64,000 nucleotides of DNA from Herbaspirillum huttiense (GTDB taxonomy: Bacteria; Pseudomonadota; Gammaproteobacteria; Burkholderiales; Burkholderiaceae_D): positions 248,001 through 312,000 of the forward strand of contig NZ_CP037993.1 of assembly GCF_004367745.1 (NCBI RefSeq), given 5' to 3'. Shown one piece after another: positions 26,634-34,548 of the stretch; position 1 is the stretch's first letter, and every line of letters begins with the position of its first letter. The notes under the pieces were generated by a model, which searched no databases, had not been told where the DNA came from, and saw nothing but the letters and a program-made list of their open reading frames with translations. The position numbers and the translations under genes were made by a program.

Positions 26634-27568
26634 TCAGCCGTGGCCACCCGATTCCAGGCATCCACGAAATTCTTGCTCACGCTGATGAGCGCCTCGCCGC
26701 AAATGCGGCAAGCGTAATCTTGGAATGGCTTCAATCCGGGTAGAGCGTCCCCGCCTCCTTCCCATGATGCGCCCCGGCGCGGATCGTGAAACAGATGCCG
26801 GCGCGTGTCCCAGTAGTCTGTCACGCTGTTCAAGCCCATCACATAGCCGACCGCATGTTCACCGTTGGCATGGGCATAGTCGATCAGTATCGTTTTTTGA
26901 TGAGCAGTCGATGCCTGAACCAGGGAGTGATGTTCCGTGATCGTAAGCTTGGTCGATTTCTCCTCTTTGAGACTTTCCCGGACCTTGTCGGCATTGCCAG
27001 CACGGACCTTGAAAGTGAGATGAGCATGCGTGCCATGGGTCGCTTCAAAGAACCACAGTGCATTGAAATAGCTGCGGCGCTCCTGCGGTGTGAGACCGGC
27101 TTCGTGCGGCTTGCCGGAAAGGCGCTCCTTGTCCCGGATGCTCTTGAGCATCTTCGCGTCGAGCTCGTCGTAGCCGGGCGTATTCTTCGCCATGCCCGAG
27201 ATCGGGCTCTCGTTCCAGCACAGCACCCTTACATCGACCGGCTTGTCGTTGTTGTGCTTGCCGGCCGCAACCTCCCTGAGCAAATCCCCCCAGGTCGGAC
27301 CGCGCGGCCAGGTGTTGCCCTTGCGTTCCAGTTCCATGGCAGGGTCGAAGCCCCAGCAGATGATTTCCACGCTGTGCCGCGCCTGGCGGATGTCTTGCAA
27401 GATGCGAGCAAAGCCCTCTTCGCCGCAGATCAATACTTCAAGCTGGTTGGCGTGATAGATCGGGGAATGGCTGTCTTCTGCGCGCTCCAGCAGCCATTGC
27501 GCCGTTGCGGTAGCACTACGTTTGCGCAGGTCGATAGGAACGCTGCCTGGGTGGTAGGTCTGTGTCAT
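26525..27568 (-). pseudogene. Tle5-type phospholipase D effector of type VI secretion, truncated after first HKD domain
   Basis: The 347-residue frame matches the N-terminal half of Tle5/PldA-like antibacterial phospholipases: DLRKRSATATAQWLLE at the start, EIICWGFDPAM, then the first HKD motif H223-Q-K225 to D230 (AHQKTILID) followed by VGYVMGLNSVTDYWDT. Members of this family need two HKD motifs and are usually about twice as long; the second half is absent. From about residue 310 the sequence degrades into RSPPAGLKVRASPTALPS, while the alternative frame becomes protein-like. The gene starts 27 bp after vgrG on the same strand, the usual effector position. No immunity gene is recognisable. 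It is probably inactive, unless a frameshift joins it to the fragment behind it. Confidence 0.75.
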
Positions 27569-27594
27569 GGCGATGATCCAAAAAGGGAAGGGGT

Positions 27595-30495
27595 TCAGGC
27601 GCCGGCATGGCGCAGGCGGCTGTCTGCGTCCGCTTCTGTGCTGCGGTAGCCCGAGGCCGCCAGTTGCTGGTCCAGTGCACTGATCTGTTCGTGGACCGGT
27701 AAATCAAAGCAGTAGCCATTGGGGAGCTTGACCGAGTAGCTGTCGTCGCCCGGCTGATGGCCTTCGATCCGTAATCGCCCGGCCGCGTCAGTGACGCCCA
27801 CGGCGATCTGCGCCCCCTGCTTGAAGAGCGTATAGGGTTGGTGTGCCAGCGGCCTGCCATCGCGCACATGACTGCGCAGGCGGACCATCAAGCTGGCGCT
27901 CTGTTGCAGTTCTTCAAAGGTAGGCGGTGGCGCTATCTCCGGTGGCGGACAATTGGCCGGACCCAGCACATTGTGTTCGGCAGCCTGTTGCCGCCACTGT
28001 CCGCTGGTGCCGTGTTCGATGAGGCTGGCATTCCAGCGGCTGAAGCTGCCGCCGCCATGGATTTGCGTGTCATCGCGCGAACGGATGCTGATCTTCGGGG
28101 CCTGCAGGATGATTTCTTCGCTGGCCTCCAGCAGGATGCGTCGCGCAGCCTGAAGCTCGACGTGTTCTTCGTGCGCCTGCACCTTGACACTGCCCTTGCC
28201 GCTGATCAGCTTCATGTGCTTGCCGGCAAAGGCAGCGAACATTTCTCCTGCCCGCATCAGCAATTTGCTTCCGGCATTGAGCTGGGTATTGTCCCGGCTG
28301 ACCAGGTCGATATGCCGGGACGCGCCCAGCACCATGGTGTCCTGGCTCGTCACGCTCACGCCGGCCGGTGCGTCGAGGGCGACCATGGGTGCCGCAGCGT
28401 GCCTCGTGCCGCCGGCCGCTTCGCTCGCGTCCCATGCCTGCAGCTGCTTCCTGATACGCTCCAGCTGCGCCAGATCGGTCACTTCTGCGTGGTACCTGGC
28501 GGCATCCTGGCTCAGGCGCTGCGCCAGTTCCTCCAGACTGTGCAGGGTGTCCAGCAGGGCCTCGCGCTCCAGCATGCGGCCGCGCCCCCGGTCCTGTGCT
28601 TGTGCCGTAATGAGGATGCCTTCGGCCCCACGCAGGACGCCATGCCCATCCGTGCGCGCCTCCAGTCCCTCGCCACGATCATCTCCCTGTCCGTCGTGAC
28701 GCGGCTCGGTGAGATAACCCAGATTGATCTGGCTGTGCTGGTGCTCGCTGGCCAGTTGCGTGCTGATCTGTCCGGGTGTGTCATCCAGCCGCAGCTGGTT
28801 GTAGCGGACGCCTTCGATCTCCTTGCTCTTGATCCCCGAGAGGAAGCGATTGCCGGGCAAGCCGCCGTTGTGGCTGAAGCGCGCCGGATGGTTGATGCCG
28901 TTGTGCAGGACACCGGCGACGAACATCTTGTCCGGATCACCCCCAAGAAAATCGATCAGCACTTCCATGCCGACCCGCGGCACCGCATCGTGCCCATAGC
29001 CTGCCCCGGCCCAGGCGCTCGATACCCGCACAAATGCGCTATCCCGTTCCTGCCCGCTGGTGCCCGCACCTTGCGCATGGACATGGTCTTGCGCATGCAA
29101 GCCCTGCAGTTGCACCTTGATGCGGCCCAGTTCGTCGCAGTACACCTCCTCGTTGGCAGGCCCGACTACCAGTGCGGTGACCGGATGCACGGCCGGCAGA
29201 TGCAGCCGGGGATCGTAATGCGGTGCCAGCGGCGCGCTGCGGCGGCGGCAGCTGAGCTGGTTGCGGTAGCGCATGTCCGCTGCGCCCTGTACATCGGCTT
29301 GCCAGGTGGAGGCGGGCAGCAGGCGGTCGATCGCATCCTGCAACGCTTTGGGGAAATTGTTTTCGGCTTGCTGCCGCAAGGAGGTCACGATGAATTCGCG
29401 CAAGGTGCGATCTTGGCCGTGCATGTCCGGATGCCCTTCCAGCTCGAACCAGTGCCCCACCGCCAGATCGCGCACCGTACCGCTGGCCTCGAAGGATTCG
29501 CTGCGGCCCTCGTGCGCCAGCATGCGGGCATCGGCCAGGCGCAAGTGATCTTGCGGGCCATCCGCAGCGTGAGGGGCCTCGATCAACCCGTCATTCAGGA
29601 TGGCCGCCAATGCCCGGCCGGTATCGCCCTGGTCGATCACGCTGTGGCTGGCGGCTTCCTCCACGCGCACCGCCTTGTAGTCCCAGCTGCCGCGCCATAC
29701 GCGACCCGGCACCAGGCTGCGCTGGCGGCTCCATGCGCTGATGGTGTCGCGCTCCTCGGTGGCACCCTCGCGGTGGTAACGCACCGTACCGGCAAGGGCC
29801 CGGGGCAGCAGGGCGGACTGATCGCAGAACACCAGCGTATGCATTGGTACGTCTGCATGCGCTGTCCTGCCGGTATTGGCAGCCGGCTGGGGGCTGGCCA
29901 CATACCAGGCAATGCCCTCGCGCCGGCAGAGCCGCCTGATGAAGTGCGCATCGGATTCGTTGAACTGATGGCTGATCTCGCGCATCGGATAACGGCGATC
30001 TTCCAGGCCATCCAGATCGAAGTGAAACGCCGTCGCCAGTGCGGGGCTGCGCTGACGCCATTCACCGAGCATGATCTCCAGGATGCGCGGCACGCTCAGT
30101 TGACGGAAGACGCGGGTGTTGATGCGCTCCTCCATGATCGACAGCGCGTCCTTGAGCGTGAGCTGGTAGACCCGCAGCGCACCATCGGCCTGGCCGGCGC
30201 GCGCCTCGGTGATGATCCCGTTGGTGTGATGCAGAGCGCCGCGGTCAGTCACCATCTCGATGCCCAGCGGCTGTCCGAGCAGGGCCTGCAGCGGCAGTTC
30301 AGGATCGCTGGACACGCAGGTCAGCTTCGCCTGCAGCCCTTCCAGACAAGCTTCTTCGATGTCGACCCGCTGCACCAGCAGCCATTGCGCGAAATAAGTT
30401 TCCTGCGCTCGCCAGCGTAGCCTGAGGGGACGGTGTTGCTGCGAGAGTACGACGCCGGCAAATGCCGCAGCGATGGTCTGGAATTGATCTGTCAT
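27595..30495 (-). CDS. vgrG: type VI secretion spike protein VgrG with transthyretin-like C-terminal domain
   Basis: The 966-residue product is a VgrG tip protein of the type VI secretion needle. Residues about 1-400 form the gp27-like base (LRLRWRAQETYFAQWLL, RRLCRREGIAWYV). The gp5-like OB-fold is at about 430-560 (EVYCDELGRIKVQL, RVSSAWAGAGYGHDAVPRVGMEVLIDFLGGDPD). A DUF2345 beta-helix extension follows at about 680-850, with many short hydrophobic repeats. The last about 80 residues (LMVRLRSHVRDGRPLAHQPYTLF, GVTDAAGRLRIEG) look like a transthyretin-like domain, which in other VgrGs recruits lipase effectors. The ATG at 30495 is preferred to a TTG 24 bases upstream; the ribosome-binding site is weak. 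No core type VI genes are in the window, so this is an orphan unit. Confidence 0.95.
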   Translation of the reverse strand: MTDQFQTIAAAFAGVVLSQQHRPLRLRWRAQETYFAQWLLVQRVDIEEACLEGLQAKLTCVSSDPELPLQALLGQPLGIEMVTDRGALHHTNGIITEARAGQADGALRVYQLTLKDALSIMEERINTRVFRQLSVPRILEIMLGEWRQRSPALATAFHFDLDGLEDRRYPMREISHQFNESDAHFIRRLCRREGIAWYVASPQPAANTGRTAHADVPMHTLVFCDQSALLPRALAGTVRYHREGATEERDTISAWSRQRSLVPGRVWRGSWDYKAVRVEEAASHSVIDQGDTGRALAAILNDGLIEAPHAADGPQDHLRLADARMLAHEGRSESFEASGTVRDLAVGHWFELEGHPDMHGQDRTLREFIVTSLRQQAENNFPKALQDAIDRLLPASTWQADVQGAADMRYRNQLSCRRRSAPLAPHYDPRLHLPAVHPVTALVVGPANEEVYCDELGRIKVQLQGLHAQDHVHAQGAGTSGQERDSAFVRVSSAWAGAGYGHDAVPRVGMEVLIDFLGGDPDKMFVAGVLHNGINHPARFSHNGGLPGNRFLSGIKSKEIEGVRYNQLRLDDTPGQISTQLASEHQHSQINLGYLTEPRHDGQGDDRGEGLEARTDGHGVLRGAEGILITAQAQDRGRGRMLEREALLDTLHSLEELAQRLSQDAARYHAEVTDLAQLERIRKQLQAWDASEAAGGTRHAAAPMVALDAPAGVSVTSQDTMVLGASRHIDLVSRDNTQLNAGSKLLMRAGEMFAAFAGKHMKLISGKGSVKVQAHEEHVELQAARRILLEASEEIILQAPKISIRSRDDTQIHGGGSFSRWNASLIEHGTSGQWRQQAAEHNVLGPANCPPPEIAPPPTFEELQQSASLMVRLRSHVRDGRPLAHQPYTLFKQGAQIAVGVTDAAGRLRIEGHQPGDDSYSVKLPNGYCFDLPVHEQISALDQQLAASGYRSTEADADSRLRHAGA

Positions 30496-30679
30496 GGCGG
30501 AATGGACAGGCAGCGACAAGCGTGGTCAGAAAAACTGGCCAGCATAGTGACGCTGATCCACCAAGGCAGAGATTCACCAAAGAAAGGAAGTGAATCCCGA
30601 TTTTCTTGAGCAAATGATTCAAAAAATATCGATAATTACCGCTACTCACTAAGCATCACTGACCACTTCTCATCCCGAC

Positions 30680-31054
30680 ATGGACACCACCCGCATCGAC
30701 AAATGGTGCTGGGCCGCACGCTTCTTCAAGACGCGGTCTCAGGCCACCGAAGCCGTGGAGCGCGGCCGCATCAAGCTCAACGGCGAGCGCACCAAGCCCG
30801 CCCACAACGTCAGGAACGGCGACCGCCTGGACATCGACAACGGTTCCACCGAATGGGAAGTGCTGGTCACCGGCATCGCCGACAAGCGCGGCTCTGCCGC
30901 CATTGCCGCCACCCTCTATCAGGAGACCGAAGAGAGCATCACGCGCCGTGCCGCGCTGGCCGAACGCCATCGCCTCTTCCGCGAACCCTCGGCCGAGATC
31001 AAGGGACGCCCCACCAAGCGTGACCGCCGCCTGCTCGACCGTTCCTCCTCCTGA
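30680..31054 (+). CDS. hslR: Hsp15-like S4-domain RNA-binding protein
   Basis: The 124-residue product has an S4 RNA-binding domain at residues about 5-55 (RIDKWCWAARFFKTRSQATEAVERGRIKLNGE) and a basic tail ending GRPTKRDRRLLDR. This matches Hsp15/HslR, which binds free 50S subunits carrying a nascent chain and helps recycle stalled ribosomes after heat shock. Length is close to the E. coli protein (133). It diverges from vgrG across a 184 bp AT-rich spacer and is probably transcribed alone or with the next gene. Confidence 0.92.
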   Translation: MDTTRIDKWCWAARFFKTRSQATEAVERGRIKLNGERTKPAHNVRNGDRLDIDNGSTEWEVLVTGIADKRGSAAIAATLYQETEESITRRAALAERHRLFREPSAEIKGRPTKRDRRLLDRSSS

Positions 31055-31137
31055 TCCCGCCGCAGCGCTGGCTCGTTGTAAGATGAAGGCCGTTTTCCCC
31101 GGCCTGTCTTTTCTCCAACCCAGGTGCAAAGGTGCAG

Positions 31138-31599
31138 ATGTCTCAGGTGGTCTCTTCCGAATCGATGCAGTCCGTCCCCGTAGCCCGGCCCCTGCGCAAG
31201 GAGTGCCCGCCCGGTGCCTGCGATTGCCAGCGTGAGGCGCTGCTGGAATGCCTGCACGCGCCGGAAGCCCGCGTGCTCTGGCTTACCCGTGAAGAAGAAA
31301 AACGCCTGATCGAACGCATCACCCGCGTCAGCACCTACGACGAGCTGCTGCATGTGGGCAGCCTCATGCGCAAGAACCTCGGCATCCACCTGCACATCAG
31401 CCCTGGTGCCAACGAGGTGCGCACCGTGCGCGGCCTGCAGATCCACCTGGCCGAGCAGCCCGGCCTGTGCCGCAAGACGCGCGACACCATCCCGGCGGCC
31501 ATCCGCAAGTGCCTGGAAAACAACCCCACCATCGTCTACGCCCTGCTCGACGCCCACGACCTGCTGGGCGCCGCCAGCCCCCCTCCCGAGTCCGCCTGA
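31138..31599 (+). CDS. unknown 153-residue protein with N-terminal cysteine cluster
   Basis: The product starts best at ATG 31138, five bases after AAAGG; a GTG two codons upstream is also in frame. Near the N-terminus it has a tight cysteine group, ECPPGACDCQREALLECLH, that could bind a metal. The rest alternates helices (EEEKRLIERITRVSTYDELLHVGSLMRKNLG) and strands (IHLHISPGANEV), with two more cysteines at LCRKTRD and KCLENNP. There is no signal peptide or membrane helix. I do not recognise the family. It sits 83 bp behind hslR, same strand, and may share its transcript. Confidence 0.75.
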   Translation: MSQVVSSESMQSVPVARPLRKECPPGACDCQREALLECLHAPEARVLWLTREEEKRLIERITRVSTYDELLHVGSLMRKNLGIHLHISPGANEVRTVRGLQIHLAEQPGLCRKTRDTIPAAIRKCLENNPTIVYALLDAHDLLGAASPPPESA

Positions 31600-31650
31600 A
31601 GGCTTGCCGCGCAGCAAAAATCCGTGCCACAAGACAGCCCGATTTTTTGT

Positions 31651-31691
31651 TTGACATTTGCGGCGCGATGAATAATAGTACGATCGTTCGA
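31651..31691 (+). promoter_or_regulatory. promoter and operator candidate of the beta-oxidation TetR gene
   Basis: TTGACA at 31651-31656 is followed after 16 bp by TAATAG at 31673-31678. Directly downstream lies the palindrome ACGATCGT (31680-31687) within GTACGATCGTTC, positioned to block transcription. This fits autoregulation by the TetR protein encoded 126 bp downstream. The operator role is inference. Confidence 0.6.
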
Positions 31692-31816
31692 ATAAATTCT
31701 GCATGAAGATAAATTCATGTCAGGTTATCCAGGGCACAAGACAGCGGACCCCGAGCCGCGCCCGTCGAACCGGTTCCTTCCCGTCGCCGCCTGCGGCGGA
31801 TATCAAAGAGACAACG

Positions 31817-32518
31817 ATGACTGAGACAAGCAAGGTGACCACCGCGCCCGCCCGGCCCAAGTTCCTGCGCAAGGGCGAGCAGACCCGCGCTGCCATCCTG
31901 GATGTGGCGCTGGAGCTGGCCAGCCGTGATGGCCTGGAAGGGCTCACCATTGGCCTCCTGGCCGAAAAGATGAAGATGAGCAAGTCCGGCGTCTTCGCCC
32001 ATTTCGGCTCGCGCGAGGACCTGCAGATCGAGGTCGTGCGCCTGTACCACAACCGCTTCGAGCAGGACGTGTTCTATCCCTCCATCAAGGAGCCGCGCGG
32101 CCTGCCGCGCCTGGAAGGCATGTTCGCGCGCTGGATCAAGCAGGTCACGGTGGAAATCGCCCTGGGCTGCATCTACATCAGCGGCGCGGTCGAGTATGAC
32201 GACCGCCCGGGCGCCATCCGCGATCACCTGGTGGCCATGGTCCAGGCCTGGCGCGATGCGCTGGAACGCTGCATCAAGCAGGCCATGGAAGCCGGCCACC
32301 TGCGCACCGACATCGAGGTCAGCCAGATGGTCTATGAAATGTATGGCCTGATCCTGGCCCTGCATCACGATGCGCGCTTCCTGCACATTCCCGGCAGCGT
32401 CGAACGCGCCGAGGCCAGTTTCCGCCGTCTGATCGACAGCTACCGCCCGCAGGGCAGCGACAGCGCCAGTACCAGCGCCCCCAAGAATTCCAAATCGGCT
32501 GCCAGGAAGGCAGCGTAA
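31817..32518 (+). CDS. TetR-family regulator of the adjacent beta-oxidation genes
   Basis: The 233-residue product has a TetR helix-turn-helix at about residues 20-70 (TRAAILDVALELASRDGLEGLTIGLLAEKMKMSKSGVFAHFGSREDLQ) and a larger ligand-binding domain. The C-terminal 20 residues are Ser/Lys/Ala-rich and probably disordered. The ATG at 31817 is chosen because the HTH follows at the normal distance; an earlier in-frame start adds unlikely sequence. The acyl-CoA dehydrogenase gene follows after 17 bp, so it is probably the first gene of the operon and a repressor released by fatty acyl-CoA. The ligand is inferred from context. Confidence 0.9.
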   Translation: MTETSKVTTAPARPKFLRKGEQTRAAILDVALELASRDGLEGLTIGLLAEKMKMSKSGVFAHFGSREDLQIEVVRLYHNRFEQDVFYPSIKEPRGLPRLEGMFARWIKQVTVEIALGCIYISGAVEYDDRPGAIRDHLVAMVQAWRDALERCIKQAMEAGHLRTDIEVSQMVYEMYGLILALHHDARFLHIPGSVERAEASFRRLIDSYRPQGSDSASTSAPKNSKSAARKAA

Positions 32519-32535
32519 CCCGTCCGGAGACATTC

Positions 32536-34326
32536 ATGCCCCAATACAACGCCCCCTTGCGCGACATGCAATTCGTGCTGCACGAGCTGCTCAATGTCGA
32601 GGAAGTGTTCAAGGAACTGCCGCCCCACGCCGACACCAACCGCGAACTGGTGGACCAGGTGCTGGAAGAGGGCGGCAAGTTCGCCTCGCAGGTCCTGTTC
32701 CCGCTGAATCATTCGGGGGACCGCGAGGGCTGTCATTTCGATCGCGAGAGCAAGGCCGTGACCACGCCCAAGGGTTTCAAGGAAGCCTACAAGCAATACG
32801 TGGAAGCCGGCTGGGCGGCATTGTCCTGTGATCCGGACTTCGGCGGCCAGGGTCTGCCGCTGACGATCAACAATTCCTTCTACGAGATGCTGAACTCGTC
32901 CAACCAGGCCTGGACCATGTACCCCGGCCTGTCGCACGGCGCCTACGAGTGCCTGCATGCGCACGGTTCGGATGAACAGAAGCAGCTCTACCTGCCCAAG
33001 CTGGTCTCGGGCGAATGGACCGGCACCATGTGCCTGACCGAAGCCCATTGCGGCACCGACCTGGGCCTCCTGCGCAGCAAGGCCGAGCCGCAGGCCGATG
33101 GATCCTACAAGATCACCGGCAACAAGATTTTCATCTCCGCCGGTGAAAACGACGTGTCCGCCAATATCGTTCACCTGGTCCTGGCCCGTCTGCCCGATGC
33201 GCCCGAAGGTTCGAAGGGGATTTCACTTTTCCTGGTTCCCAAGTTCCTGCCCAATGCCGACGGCTCCCTGGGCGCGCGCAACCCGATCTTCTGCGGTGCC
33301 ATCGAAGAGAAGATGGGCATCCACGGCAACGCCACCTGCCAGATGAACCTGGACGGCGCCACCGGCTGGCTGATCGGCCAGCCGCACAAGGGCCTGCAGG
33401 CCATGTTCGTGTTCATGAACGCAGCCCGCCTGGGCGTGGGCATGCAAGGCCTGGGCCTGACCGAAGTGGCGTACCAGAACGCCCTGGTCTACGCCAAGGA
33501 CCGCCTGCAGATGCGCAGCCTGTCCGGCATCAAGGCCGCCGACAAGCCGGCCGATCCGATCATCGTGCATCCGGACGTGCGCCGCATGCTGCTGACCGCC
33601 AAGGCCTTCGCCGAAGGTGGCCGTGCTTTCACCTCCTATGTCGCGCTGGAGCTGGACAAGGAACTGACCCACCCCGATGAGCAGGTGCGCAAGGACAGCG
33701 CCGACATCGTGGCCCTGCTGACCCCGGTGGTGAAAGCCTTCCTGACCGACAACGCCTGGATGGCCACTTCCGAGTGCCTGCAGGTCTACGGCGGCCACGG
33801 CTACATCGCCGAGTGGGGCATGGAGCAATATGTGCGCGATGCCCGCATCAACATGATTTATGAAGGAACCAACACCATCCAGTCGCTGGACCTGCTGGGC
33901 CGCAAGATCCTGATGGACAACGGTGCCAAGCTGAAGAAATTCGGCGCGCAGATCCAGGCCTTCGTGGAAGAGCACGGTACCGATGAGTCCATGTCCGAGT
34001 TCATCACCCCGCTGGCCGACATCGGCGACAAGGTGACCAAGCTGACCATGGAAATCGGCATGAAATCCTTCGCCAACCAGGATGAAGCCGGTGCGGCTGC
34101 GGTGCCCTACCTGCGCGTGGTGGGCCACCTGGTGTTCTCCTACCTGTTCGCCCGCATGGCCAAGATCGCGCTGGAAAAGCAGGACAGCGGCGACGCCTTC
34201 TACACCGCCAAGCTGGCCACGGCGCGCTTCTACTTCGCGCGCCTGCTGCCGGAAACCGCGATGCTGATCCGCCAGGCCCGTTCGGGTGCGGCCAACCTGA
34301 TGGCGCTGGACGCAGAACTGTTCTGA
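32536..34326 (+). CDS. acyl-CoA dehydrogenase, large (about 600-residue) type
   Basis: The 596-residue flavoenzyme performs the first step of beta-oxidation, making trans-2-enoyl-CoA. It has an extra N-terminal segment (YNAPLRDMQFVLHELLN) and a C-terminal extension beyond the core fold, placing it with the FadE/DmdC-like long members. FAD and substrate marks are MCLTEAHCGTDLGLL, the substrate-binding GNKIFISAGEND, RLGVGMQGLGL and VYGGHGYIAEWGMEQYVRDARINMIYEGTNTIQ, whose Glu (YEGT) is the usual catalytic base. It is cotranscribed with the TetR gene and precedes the FadB-like fusion. Chain-length preference is not readable. Confidence 0.94.
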   Translation: MPQYNAPLRDMQFVLHELLNVEEVFKELPPHADTNRELVDQVLEEGGKFASQVLFPLNHSGDREGCHFDRESKAVTTPKGFKEAYKQYVEAGWAALSCDPDFGGQGLPLTINNSFYEMLNSSNQAWTMYPGLSHGAYECLHAHGSDEQKQLYLPKLVSGEWTGTMCLTEAHCGTDLGLLRSKAEPQADGSYKITGNKIFISAGENDVSANIVHLVLARLPDAPEGSKGISLFLVPKFLPNADGSLGARNPIFCGAIEEKMGIHGNATCQMNLDGATGWLIGQPHKGLQAMFVFMNAARLGVGMQGLGLTEVAYQNALVYAKDRLQMRSLSGIKAADKPADPIIVHPDVRRMLLTAKAFAEGGRAFTSYVALELDKELTHPDEQVRKDSADIVALLTPVVKAFLTDNAWMATSECLQVYGGHGYIAEWGMEQYVRDARINMIYEGTNTIQSLDLLGRKILMDNGAKLKKFGAQIQAFVEEHGTDESMSEFITPLADIGDKVTKLTMEIGMKSFANQDEAGAAAVPYLRVVGHLVFSYLFARMAKIALEKQDSGDAFYTAKLATARFYFARLLPETAMLIRQARSGAANLMALDAELF

Positions 34327-34548
34327 TCGCAACACCACGCCGCGCGCGGGCTGCACGCCTGCACGCGGCGTTGATCCAACGCAATGCGGCCCGTGACGGC
34401 GTCACGCGGGCGTCACTGCGGCAGGGCATGCTGTGAGCCGCCGCACCCGGGATAAAGCGCGTACAGTGAGCGCTCGTCCCAGCGGCGCAGCACCTTGCCA
34501 GGCCCGAATTCATGTTTCATGTTTGCAGCACCAGCAAAGGAGATTTGC

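Noticed and set aside
26525-26636. Programmed -1 ribosomal frameshift joining the two effector frames
   Set aside because: No X-XXY-YYZ slippery heptamer in the correct phase was seen in the overlap; a mutation or deletion is simpler.
27838-30420. An 860-codon plus-strand frame opposite vgrG
   Set aside because: It mirrors the VgrG codon bias and its translation matches no protein pattern. The VgrG frame has full domain structure.
34337-34371. Hairpin ACGCCGCG/CGCGGCGT between the acyl-CoA dehydrogenase and FadN-like genes as a terminator
   Set aside because: The stem is only 8 bp with a 19-base loop and no T run, and the genes are probably cotranscribed.
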